Below are positions 28,873-35,691 of a stretch of DNA of 64,000 nt, piece after piece (the first letter of the stretch is position 1; the number at the start of each line of letters is the position of its first letter). The translations under genes were made by a program, and so were the position numbers. This stretch comes from Buttiauxella sp049686335 (GTDB lineage Bacteria > Pseudomonadota > Gammaproteobacteria > Enterobacterales > Enterobacteriaceae), in NCBI RefSeq assembly GCF_049686335.1, contig NZ_JBAVHX010000005.1, positions 13,776 through 77,775 on the forward strand, given 5' to 3'. A model generated the notes under the pieces. It did no database searches. It was not told the origin of the DNA and worked only from the letters and a program-made list of their open reading frames with translations.

Positions 28873-28967
28873 GGAAGATCGTCGTCTCCGGTGAGGCGGC
28901 TGGACTTCAAATCCAGTTGGTGCCGCCAGCGGTGCCGGGCAGGTTCAACTCCTGTGATCTTCCGCCA
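28873..28967 (+). tRNA. selC: tRNA-Sec (UCA anticodon)
   Basis: 95 nt, the size of bacterial tRNA-Sec, with an 8-bp acceptor stem (GGAAGATC/GATCTTCC), discriminator G and encoded CCA, a long variable arm, and anticodon TCA in GGACTTCAAATCC. It is nearly identical to E. coli selC; both strands of the variable-arm stem differ (GGTGCCG/CGGTGCC against GGGGCCG/CGGTCCC) but the stem still pairs through wobbles. A T-run follows directly. It charges and inserts Sec into FdoG at 38155. selC is a well-known island integration site. Confidence 0.98.
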
Positions 28968-29420
28968 TTTTTTTTCATTCAAAATACATGCTTTCTTATT
29001 TCATAGTTGCAAGTAGCCATCACCCCATCAGTCAAATTATTCCTGTTACATAACTTCTTATATATTCACAAAATTCATAACTCACATTGAGAAAATATCG
29101 TGGAATAGTTGATAGGTTGTTTTATTGTATTAGCAATAATGGGAAGCATTCTGAATCCAAAAAGCTGTAGTATTTGTAATCTCTGTTTTAATGTAAAAAA
29201 CACTCTATTGCATAAATAACAATCCATCTTATTTATAGACATTCTAATTATCACGCTAATTAATAATGAGATAATTTACTCTATTTTATTATCTACTCCC
29301 TCCAGACGCTCCAGTTCCTTCCTCCCAGGCGTTTTCAACCAATTCCCCAAACTCATTCCAGCGTCCTTAGCTGCAACTTCATTAAAAACCCCGCTCGGTG
29401 CCACGCATGATCTTTTCCAG
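28968..29420. other. AT-rich non-coding stretch downstream of selC
   Basis: 450 bp with no supported gene. The first 300 bp are much more AT-rich than the flanks. The T-run of the selC terminator is at its left end. A 26-codon minus-strand frame with ATG (29276-29356, beginning MSLGNWLKTPGRKELERL) has an AGGAC upstream, but I cannot show that it is expressed. No integrase or direct repeat of the selC 3' end is visible. Confidence 0.5.
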
Positions 29421-29720
29421 GTGCTCGACTCCTGCCAGCACTATGTCAATGCGCTGATTGAAAACGACGACAGCACCGAATGTATGGCGCTGTGTGGGCG
29501 TTTGCTTGCCGCGCTAGAAGTGTTGAAAGTTGCGCTAAAAGCACCGCTGCCCGCGCATTTAATTGAGCGCCTGACGGTGGATGTGGCAGAACCCAATAAT
29601 TATCGCGGCGCGCTTACTACCGATTCGGAAACCATGCGGGAATATTGCGTAGCGCTAACCATATTGTTGTTGCAACGCCAGCAATCGCCGGAGCAGGAAG
29701 AACAGATCGCGGGCTGGTAA
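29421..29720 (+). CDS. Hypothetical protein near selC, possibly N-terminally truncated
   Basis: 99 aa from a GTG. I do not recognise it. It is acidic and helical, with LCGRLLAALEVLKVALKAPL and TMREYCVALTILLLQRQQ, and ends EQIAGW. Base use is clearly coding-like and richer in GC than the AT-rich DNA before it. No good ribosome site precedes the GTG, and the frame stays open upstream to about 29280 without an ATG, so it could be the 3' part of a longer broken gene. Alternatives are a phage or plasmid accessory protein. Confidence 0.45.
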   Translation: MLDSCQHYVNALIENDDSTECMALCGRLLAALEVLKVALKAPLPAHLIERLTVDVAEPNNYRGALTTDSETMREYCVALTILLLQRQQSPEQEEQIAGW

Positions 29721-29760
29721 TGATCAGCGGCGAAACAGTGCCAGGAATTCACTAGGTTTT

Positions 29761-29827
29761 GTAGGTCGGGTAAGCGTTAGCGTCACCCGACAAAATGGTG
29801 GATGACGCTATCGCTTATCCACCCTAC
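29761..29827. repeat. REP-like pair
   Basis: GTAGGTCGGGTAAGCGTTAG and GTGGATGACGCTATCGCTTA...CCACCCTAC form an inverted pair of the REP-like family seen at 1041. Confidence 0.8.
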
Positions 29828-29938
29828 GCCCCCGCCGCACAACCTATACGGACTTCTTTGTCACTGTGGCATGTGACATACTGTGCCGATATTGTTACCG
29901 CCAAAAAAAATTATCTGGCGTAAGCAAAAGAAAACAAG

Positions 29939-29965
29939 GGGTTACGTAACGCGTAGCCCTTTTTT
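29939..29965 (+). terminator. Rho-independent terminator ahead of a small membrane-protein gene
   Basis: GGGTTACG-TAACG-CGTAGCCC pairs over 8 bp (one G-T) and is followed by six T residues. No complete gene precedes it, so it ends either a short leader/sRNA starting near 29880 or read-through from the left. The next start codon is at 30007. Confidence 0.7.
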
Positions 29966-30006
29966 AATGCCTGACGAAACAGGTAGCAGCAATTTAAGAG
30001 GTTTGT

Positions 30007-30366
30007 ATGAACTGGGATGTGTTGAAGTGGTTGATTGGCATCTACTTTGGCTGTTTTTTTGGGCTTCTCAAAGTCGCCTACTCTGACCCAAAATTTTATC
30101 TTGAGTACATTGATAAAAAGCTCACCTGGTTCTGCTACACCTGCATGATAGCCTTCAGCGCCTTCTGGTACGGGCTCTATGCGTGCAGAAACTACACGGT
30201 GGAAAACATCGACCTGATTTCAGAACAATTGTCCCATCTGGACAAAGAATATAGCTATGTCACGTCCTATCTTCTGGTCTTGATTATCGCGTCCTGTTTG
30301 TCGTTCGCCGCCAGCCTTTTGTTTATTGATGTCGCACGCAGAAAACAAGCTCATTTGAGTACCTGA
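30007..30366 (+). CDS. Small inner-membrane protein of unknown function
   Basis: 119 aa. I do not recognise the family. Three hydrophobic segments are visible: about 7-22 (WLIGIYFGCFFGLL), 38-58 (FCYTCMIAFSAFWYGLY) and 85-109 (LLVLIIASCLSFAASLLFI), with a basic C-terminal tail RRKQ. The start is well supported by AAGAGG 6 bp upstream. A terminator precedes it and another follows, so it is a single-gene unit. Confidence 0.65.
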   Translation: MNWDVLKWLIGIYFGCFFGLLKVAYSDPKFYLEYIDKKLTWFCYTCMIAFSAFWYGLYACRNYTVENIDLISEQLSHLDKEYSYVTSYLLVLIIASCLSFAASLLFIDVARRKQAHLST

Positions 30367-30390
30367 GTTCCTCTAAATCGCCGATAAGCT

Positions 30391-30430
30391 GAAAGCCCGT
30401 ATGGTAAACCCATGTGGGCTTTTTGTTTTA
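30391..30430 (+). terminator. Terminator after the small membrane-protein gene
   Basis: AAAGCCC(gtatggtaaacccatgt)GGGCTTT hairpin followed by TTTGTTTTA, 25 bp after the stop codon. Confidence 0.8.
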
Positions 30431-30538
30431 CGACGAGGTGATTGGCCATCATCCCTAAACCCTTCGTAATACACCTTAACAATCTGTCTTACTCCCAACA
30501 GGTAATATCCCCATTCACTTTAAAAGGGATGTTTCTGC

Positions 30539-30760
30539 ATGACCAAATTGATGAAAATTTTGCTGTTAACTGGTGTTGCGCTGTCTGCTACCGCTTGTTC
30601 AAGTGACTACGTGATGTCGACCAAAACGGGCGACATGATTGTGACGCAAGGCAAGCCGGAGGTGGATAAAGACACTGGCCTGATTAGCTATACCGACCAG
30701 CAAGGCAACGAACGCCAGATTAATGACGATCAAGTCGTGCAGATGATTAAGAAAGACTGA
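30539..30760 (+). CDS. YgdI/YgdR-family lipoprotein
   Basis: 73 aa. A basic N-terminus, hydrophobic core and lipobox LSATAC give a lipidated Cys20 followed by SSDYVM. The mature part (GDMIVTQGKPEVDKDTGL, YTDQQGNERQIN) is the DUF903/YgdI-YgdR fold, a small SH3-like beta domain. +2 is Ser, so the outer membrane is the likely location. AGGGA precedes the ATG. Function in E. coli is unknown. A terminator follows at 30775. Confidence 0.88.
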   Translation: MTKLMKILLLTGVALSATACSSDYVMSTKTGDMIVTQGKPEVDKDTGLISYTDQQGNERQINDDQVVQMIKKD

Positions 30761-30774
30761 TTTTTTCCATTTAT

Positions 30775-30804
30775 ACCAGCCAGTACATGCTGGCTGGTAT
30801 TTTC
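30775..30804 (+). terminator. Terminator of the lipoprotein gene
   Basis: Perfect 9-bp stem ACCAGCCAG-TACATG-CTGGCTGGT followed by ATTTTC, 14 bp after the stop codon. Confidence 0.75.
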
Positions 30805-30957
30805 ATCCCCCACTATTTCCCTTTCAAAAATTCCGTGCTGGAGAGCGTGCACCTTCATTCCGCACAGAAAAAAATTTCATTTTCCTGACAATATTTATGC
30901 TTCTCATTCTTCTACCTCATCAGTAGCAATACTTAACTAATCTGATGAGGAGTAAAA

Positions 30958-31128
30958 ATGATGAGAGATTTTGATATGCGTGGACACGGCCGGGAGCGCC
31001 GTCGTATGCATGAACGCTGGATGCAAATGACACCAGAGCAGCGCGAATAATTTGTTCAGCAGCGCCGAGGTGGATTCTGGCGTCAGAAACCGGATGATAA
31101 CGCCCAAAAACCGACGCAAGCTGAGTAA
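30958..31128 (+). pseudogene. Small basic protein gene interrupted by an in-frame TAA
   Basis: An ideal start (GAGGAG, 5-bp spacer, ATG) opens a frame rich in Arg and His (RGHGRERRRMHERW, then MTPEQRE). It hits TAA at 31048-31050 after 30 codons, then stays open for another 25 codons (FVQQRRGGFWRQKPDD...) to a TAA at 31126. A single C-to-T change from CAA would explain the stop (MTPEQRE-Q-FVQQRR). The two halves look like one 56-residue protein. The MTPEQR motif recalls CpxP/Spy-type LTxxQ proteins, but there is no signal peptide. A functional 30-aa peptide cannot be excluded. Confidence 0.5.
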
Positions 31129-31348
31129 CGGTAATGAAAGCCGGGACGGCAGGACATTTTCGAGTCATGTTGGCGCTCAATGCGTGTCGCTCGAAGCTGA
31201 AAGCTTTTATCGTTGGTCGCACGCCGGTTCGTGATGACGCAGACGACATCCCGCATGCACAAGGCCGTGCTTTATCTACGAACCCGTCTTCGCAATCTTT
31301 ATGATGAGCTGACGGAAGGCTGAGTGCGCAGAGTCGGGTTTCTCTGAA

Positions 31349-31379
31349 CAAAAAGCCCCGGCCAGCGTAACCTGGCCGG
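31349..31379 (-). terminator. Terminator of the esterase gene
   Basis: On the minus strand the perfect stem CCGGCCAG-GTTACG-CTGGCCGG is followed by GGCTTTTTG, 25 bp after the stop of the gene at 31404. The 31130-31348 stretch between the broken small gene and this site holds no supported gene. Confidence 0.8.
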
Positions 31380-31403
31380 AATGGTGCGAGGAGTTCATTG
31401 AGC

Positions 31404-32312
31404 TTATTGACCTACCCGCCATGCAACATCACGCATGGCATCGCGGGCTGCCTGGCTGATGCCTCCAAGCTGGAAAAAACCATGGATCACACCGAGATAG
31501 CGCTGACAGGTGGACTCAACGCCCTGGTCCATCAGGCACTCATGCAGAACCTCGCCTTCATTGCGCAACGGGTCGTATTCAGCGGTGATGATATGTACCG
31601 GTGGCAAACCTGCAAAATCTTCACGAAATAATGGGCTGGCTTCATCATCCATTGGGTCTAGATCGGGCATATAGGCTTCGTAACCTGAAAGCAGCGTATC
31701 GCGGGTAATGATGTAGTCGTAGCCATTTTCCTGATAGCTGACAGATTCCGCCGTCGCGTCCAGCATTGGGTAAATCAACATCAGCCGCGCAGGTAACCAG
31801 TTTCCTGCACTTTTCAGGCGCAGGGCGGTGACCAGGGCAATGTGCCCACCGGCGCTGTCTCCCGCGAGCGTAATTCGTTGACGGTTCACTTCCAGTTGAT
31901 CAGCCGCTTTCCAGATATCATCCGCTGCACGCTCAGCGTCATCATGCGCTGCCGGATAAGTATGCTCCGGGGCTACGCGATACTGCACGGCAATCACCCG
32001 GCAGCCACTGTGATAGCAAAGCTGGCGTAACGGATTGTCATGAGTTTCAAACCCACCGCTAACAAAGCAACCTCCGTGGTAGTAGATAACGGTAGGTAGG
32101 GATCCTGTCGCATTGAGCGGGGAAAATATGCGTAACGTGCTTCCATTAAGACTGATGTCTTTCACGTCGACTCGGGTTTCCGTGTCACCCGCTAAAACAG
32201 TGCTGGCGATATACCCGGCGCGGCGTTCGGCAAAAGTTTGTTGGCGTGAAGAAGGACGACCGGAGGCGATGAACTCATCAACCAGCCCGGCGATTGCGGG
32301 TTCGAGGGACAT
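31404..32312 (-). CDS. Alpha/beta hydrolase, HSL-type esterase
   Basis: 302 aa, hormone-sensitive-lipase family (the family of Aes, though not its ortholog). Catalytic triad: Ser in GDSAGGH (about 150), Asp in AEYDPLRNEG (about 245) and His in GVIHGFFQLGG (about 275). The oxyanion motif reads YYHGGCF rather than the usual HGGG. No signal peptide, so probably cytosolic, acting on short acyl esters. AAGGAA precedes the ATG. Monocistronic, in the accessory strip. Confidence 0.85.
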   Translation of the reverse strand: MSLEPAIAGLVDEFIASGRPSSRQQTFAERRAGYIASTVLAGDTETRVDVKDISLNGSTLRIFSPLNATGSLPTVIYYHGGCFVSGGFETHDNPLRQLCYHSGCRVIAVQYRVAPEHTYPAAHDDAERAADDIWKAADQLEVNRQRITLAGDSAGGHIALVTALRLKSAGNWLPARLMLIYPMLDATAESVSYQENGYDYIITRDTLLSGYEAYMPDLDPMDDEASPLFREDFAGLPPVHIITAEYDPLRNEGEVLHECLMDQGVESTCQRYLGVIHGFFQLGGISQAARDAMRDVAWRVGQ

Positions 32313-32527
32313 AGCGGAATTCCTTTTATGCTGTATGGATGAACAGTTATATCGTATTTATGGGATCGCGTGAACCGAGTTTTTTCACTATCTCAGCATT
32401 CTGGAAGGCGCCTCGAACAAATGAAAACTATCAGGAAAAAGCAGATAACAGTACGCTTTTTGAAGTTTATAGTACCCAGCAAGCTCATTCACGAAACAAC
32501 ATTAGATACCGTAAATAATGTAGATGG

Positions 32528-32581
32528 TTAAACATTGTGCGATTTACCCATCGTGTTAAAATGAGTTTAAACATTGTTTAA
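32528..32581 (+). promoter_or_regulatory. Candidate operator of the MazEF-like operon
   Basis: TTAAACATTGTG at 32528 is repeated as TTAAACATTGTT at 32567, and the second copy is part of a perfect palindrome TTAAAC-ATT-GTTTAA ending 14 bp before the antitoxin start. Paired sites upstream of a toxin-antitoxin operon suit autoregulation by the complex. Confidence 0.55.
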
Positions 32582-32594
32582 TTTGGTGATCATT

Positions 32595-32849
32595 GTGAAA
32601 ACGCTGATTCGTAAATGGGGTAATTCCGCAGGGGCCATTATTCCTGCTGCTGTTCTGGAGAAAGCTGGGATGAGAATAGGTGACAAAGTGGATATTGAAG
32701 CCGTTGAGGGAGGGATTATGTTGCGAGTCGCAAAGCCGATATACACGCTAAGTGAGTTACTGGCCCAATCACCTGAAGGAAGTTTCGAGCTAGATGATGA
32801 AGACCGTGAGTGGCTGAATTCTCCTCCTGTTGGCAAGGAGATCGATTAG
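32595..32849 (+). CDS. MazE/ChpS-like antitoxin (AbrB-type)
   Basis: 84 aa from the GTG at 32595 (second residues KTLIRKWGNSAG). The N-terminal swapped-hairpin AbrB DNA-binding domain shows the hallmark KWGNSAGAIIPAAVLEKAG and GDKVDIEA; the acidic C-terminal tail (ELDDEDREW) would wrap and inhibit the toxin. GTG at 32586 or TTG at 32574 are possible starts but lack a ribosome site; GGTGA precedes 32595. The stop codon directly abuts the toxin start. Confidence 0.88.
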   Translation: MKTLIRKWGNSAGAIIPAAVLEKAGMRIGDKVDIEAVEGGIMLRVAKPIYTLSELLAQSPEGSFELDDEDREWLNSPPVGKEID

Positions 32850-33182
32850 GTGAGTCTTTATATGCCTGATAGAGGCGATTTAGTGTGGCTCGATTTTGAT
32901 CCTGCTGCAGGTCACGAACAAGCCAAAACTCGGCCTGCGCTAGTATTGTCTCCAGTCGAATTTAGCCGCAAGTCTGGCATGGCGATTGTGGCACCAATAA
33001 CATCTCGTGTTCGTGGCAATGCATTCGAAGTACATCTGACAAAAACGCACACTCGAGGAATTGTCATTTGCCATCACGTTAAATCAATCGATTTCCGTGC
33101 CAGACAAATGCGTTTCATTGAAAAAGCACCTGAAGAAGTAACAGAAGAGACGCTGTCCAGAGTGAAGGTATTTTTCGAATAA
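32850..33182 (+). CDS. MazF-family endoribonuclease toxin
   Basis: 110 aa. GTG start immediately after the antitoxin TAG; the N-terminus (SLYMPDRGDLVWLDFDP) aligns with E. coli MazF (VSRYVPDMGDLIWVDFDP), which supports it over the ATG 12 bp inside. Conserved RPALVLSP (with the catalytic Arg) and VAPITSR (Thr/Ser) are present, as is VKSIDFRARQ. It cleaves single-stranded mRNA at a short sequence I cannot predict. The pair lies between the selC strip and fdhE. Confidence 0.9.
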   Translation: MSLYMPDRGDLVWLDFDPAAGHEQAKTRPALVLSPVEFSRKSGMAIVAPITSRVRGNAFEVHLTKTHTRGIVICHHVKSIDFRARQMRFIEKAPEEVTEETLSRVKVFFE

Positions 33183-33184
33183 CA

Positions 33185-33209
33185 CAGTGGGATGCAAAGC
33201 ATCCCACTG
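33185..33209. terminator. Convergent hairpin between mazF and fdhE
   Basis: Perfect 11-bp stem CAGTGGGATGC-AAA-GCATCCCACTG between the two facing stop codons. It lacks a clear T-run on either side, so termination strength is uncertain. Confidence 0.55.
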
Positions 33210-33215
33210 CATCAA

Positions 33216-34145
33216 TTACTCGCCTTCCCCTGGGAACAGGAAAGGATTAATGCTGCTACGGGCAAAGCCTTCTTGCTCCATGCGTGCATCCAGCACCAGC
33301 GTAGCTAAATCGTCAGCGACGGCTTCTACTTTGGCATCTTTTTCCTGATAGAGAATCTTCAGGTAAGTGCCACAGTCGCCACAGCTTTCCGCTTTAACTG
33401 CTGACTGCTCGCTTTCCAGCGACCAGTAGTTCAGGTCGCGAGTTTGTTCGCAGTTACTGCATTTCACCCGCACCACGTGCCATTCGGTTTCGCACAGGTT
33501 GCAGTGCAGATAACGCAGGCCGCTGGTGCCGCCAATCTGCACGATGCTGGAAACCGGCATCGAACCGCAAACCGGGCAGAACTGGCGTTGTTCGCCGTAT
33601 TCCGCTTTCGCACGCCCAGGGATGAGGCTCGCCATTTGCGCCCAGTAAAGCGACAACGCAGCCCAAATGAATGGGGCTTTGTCGCTGGAAACCAGTGCAA
33701 AATCAGCGTTAAACAGCGCGGTCGCCATTTCTTCCAGCTCTTGCGTTGAAGCCTTTTCCAGATTTTCGATAACTGCCAGTGCCTGGCCGCTCATCTCTGG
33801 TTTTAGCTCAGCAATCAGCGAGTTGAGCAAACGCTGCCAGTGCGGGTCACGCGGCAGAACATGGATATCCAGCGGCGGCTTGCCGGTTTCAGAAGATTTC
33901 TGAATCAGCGCCGTTAAGTCCATTTCCAGCGGGTGGTCGTACAGCACCACTTCCTGCGCATGTGCGATAAGTGCCGCAAAGCGCAGGAAATCACCCAGCG
34001 GATTGTCGGTCGCCAGTTCGCGCAGGCGTTCTGCTCGGCGGTTGTAGAGATTTTTCAGCCGGGGGAACAGTAACGGCGGGATAGTCTCCGCCGCACGTTT
34101 GTCGCTCTTCTCCAGCTGATCTTGCGGGATTATGCGAATACTCAT
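33216..34145 (-). CDS. fdhE: Formate dehydrogenase accessory protein FdhE
   Basis: 309 aa, equal to E. coli. A cytoplasmic iron-binding chaperone needed for activity of the membrane formate dehydrogenases. It carries four CxxC pairs in its C-terminal half: CPVC, CNLC, CSNC and CGDC. It overlaps fdoI by 4 bp and is the last gene of fdoGHI-fdhE. Confidence 0.97.
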   Translation of the reverse strand: MSIRIIPQDQLEKSDKRAAETIPPLLFPRLKNLYNRRAERLRELATDNPLGDFLRFAALIAHAQEVVLYDHPLEMDLTALIQKSSETGKPPLDIHVLPRDPHWQRLLNSLIAELKPEMSGQALAVIENLEKASTQELEEMATALFNADFALVSSDKAPFIWAALSLYWAQMASLIPGRAKAEYGEQRQFCPVCGSMPVSSIVQIGGTSGLRYLHCNLCETEWHVVRVKCSNCEQTRDLNYWSLESEQSAVKAESCGDCGTYLKILYQEKDAKVEAVADDLATLVLDARMEQEGFARSSINPFLFPGEGE

Positions 34146-34777
34146 TCCTGTCGTTTTTCCTGTTTTTGGCGAACTTCACGATACCATTTCGGATGGTGTT
34201 TTTTCGCCCAGGACGTTGTGACCCAGCCTTCCACCATCGCGGTAATCGTGCCTTTCACCCAAAGGGCGGCGTAGATGTGGACCATAATAACCACAATCAG
34301 TGCCACTGCGGCAAATGAATGCACCATCAGGGCTACGCGAATCACCGGGATTGAGAAAGCAGGCGCGAAGTAAGGACGCCAGATAATCACGCCGCTCACC
34401 AGCAGCAACACCAGGAAAATAATCGCCGCCCAGAACACGCATTTCTGGCCAAAGTTATAACGCCCGGTGTCACCCACTTCCTCGTTGACGACGATCTTAC
34501 GAATATTCTTCGCCCAAAAGATATCATCCCGATTGATTAGATTGTGGTGCCAGTAACGGAAAAACATGATGATAAACGAGGCAAACATCACCACACCGAC
34601 GAACGGATGGAGGATGCGCGCCAGCTGCGGCGTACCCATAATATGCATCAGCCAGTTAAAGGATGGGAAGAAGAACCCCAGCCCGCTCACCGCCGCCAGT
34701 ATGAAGCAGAAGGCGGTTACCCAGTGGTTGATGCGCTCGGGTGCGCTGTAACGTTGAATGGTCACTTGTTTTTTCAT
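34142..34777 (-). CDS. fdoI: Formate dehydrogenase-O, cytochrome b556 subunit
   Basis: 211 aa, equal to E. coli FdoI. Four membrane helices with heme-ligand histidines (ERINHW near residue 17, LHPFVGVVMF, VHSFAAVAL). It anchors FdoGH to the inner membrane and passes electrons to quinone. It overlaps both neighbours by 4 bp. Confidence 0.97.
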   Translation of the reverse strand: MKKQVTIQRYSAPERINHWVTAFCFILAAVSGLGFFFPSFNWLMHIMGTPQLARILHPFVGVVMFASFIIMFFRYWHHNLINRDDIFWAKNIRKIVVNEEVGDTGRYNFGQKCVFWAAIIFLVLLLVSGVIIWRPYFAPAFSIPVIRVALMVHSFAAVALIVVIMVHIYAALWVKGTITAMVEGWVTTSWAKKHHPKWYREVRQKQEKRQE

Positions 34778-35679
34778 GGTTTGCGCACCTCGTCATCGTC
34801 ATGGTGCAAATTTTCGTCTTCATCATCGGCACGGTTCGGGCCGACTCCCACATAGTGGAACACGCTGGCGGCGAAGGTTGCAGCAAAGCCAATAGCGGCG
34901 AGCGGCTTCCAGACACCTTTCCAGAATTTCACGGTTGGGCTAATGGACGGATTCTCCGGCAGGCCGTGATACAGCGTTGGCTTGTCCGCATGATGCAGCA
35001 CGTACATAACGTGGGTGCCGCCAACGCCTTCCGGGTCGTACAATCCGGCGTTGTCATAACCGCGTGTTTTCAGCTCAGCCACACGCTCGCCCGCCAGGTT
35101 TTTCATCGACTCTTTCGAGCCAAAATGAATCGCACCGGTTGGACAAGTTTTCACGCAGGCAGGCTCCTGGCCGACGGTCACACGGTCTACGCACAGGGTG
35201 CATTTGTAGACGCGGTTGTCCTCCGGGTTCAGGCGCGGTACATCAAACGGGCAACCGGCGATGCAGTAACCGCAGCCAATGCACTGCTCGGACTGGAAAT
35301 CGACAATGCCGTTGGCGTACTGAATGATGGCGCCTTCAGCCGGACACGCCTTCAGGCAGCCTGGATCCGCGCAGTGCATACAGCCATCTTTGCGGATAAG
35401 CCATTCCAGCTTGTCGTTTTGCTCCACTTCCGAGAAGCGCATGACCGTCCATGATTTGGCGGTCAAATCAGCCGGGTTGTCGTAAACGCCGACATTACTG
35501 CCGATTTCATCACGCAGGTCGTTCCACTCCGAACACGCCACCTGGCAGGCTTTACAGCCGATACAGGTGGTGACGTCGATAAGTTTTGCGACCTCTTGCT
35601 GATGATCCCGCGCCTGAGGCGCGGGTGTGAAGCCGTTAGTAGCGGAACGACGGATGATGTCCTGAGATTGATAAGCCAT
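34774..35679 (-). CDS. fdoH: Formate dehydrogenase-O, iron-sulfur subunit
   Basis: 301 aa. Four [4Fe-4S] ferredoxin-type cysteine sets are visible: CIGCKACQVAC, CMHCADPGCLKACP, CIGCGYCIAGCP, and CTLC with ACVKTCP. A single membrane helix lies near residues 255-280 (LAAIGFAATFAASVF), followed by an acidic tail. It wires electrons from FdoG to FdoI. It starts 12 bp after the fdoG stop. Confidence 0.97.
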   Translation of the reverse strand: MAYQSQDIIRRSATNGFTPAPQARDHQQEVAKLIDVTTCIGCKACQVACSEWNDLRDEIGSNVGVYDNPADLTAKSWTVMRFSEVEQNDKLEWLIRKDGCMHCADPGCLKACPAEGAIIQYANGIVDFQSEQCIGCGYCIAGCPFDVPRLNPEDNRVYKCTLCVDRVTVGQEPACVKTCPTGAIHFGSKESMKNLAGERVAELKTRGYDNAGLYDPEGVGGTHVMYVLHHADKPTLYHGLPENPSISPTVKFWKGVWKPLAAIGFAATFAASVFHYVGVGPNRADDEDENLHHDDDEVRKP

Positions 35680-35691
35680 AATTCGTCTCCG

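Noticed and set aside
29276..29356. 26-codon minus-strand frame with plausible start (MSLGNWLKTPGRK...)
   Set aside because: Too short to support on its own, and it may be a fragment; recorded within the AT-rich region entry instead.
29883..30086. 67-codon ORF overlapping the small membrane-protein gene
   Set aside because: Its frame runs through the terminator hairpin at 29939 and lacks a ribosome site; the overlapping 119-codon frame has both a ribosome site and membrane helices.
30920..31351. A 143-codon minus-strand frame across the broken small gene
   Set aside because: No ribosome site, no recognisable domain, and it is antisense to a frame with an ideal start; its length probably reflects the opposite-strand composition.
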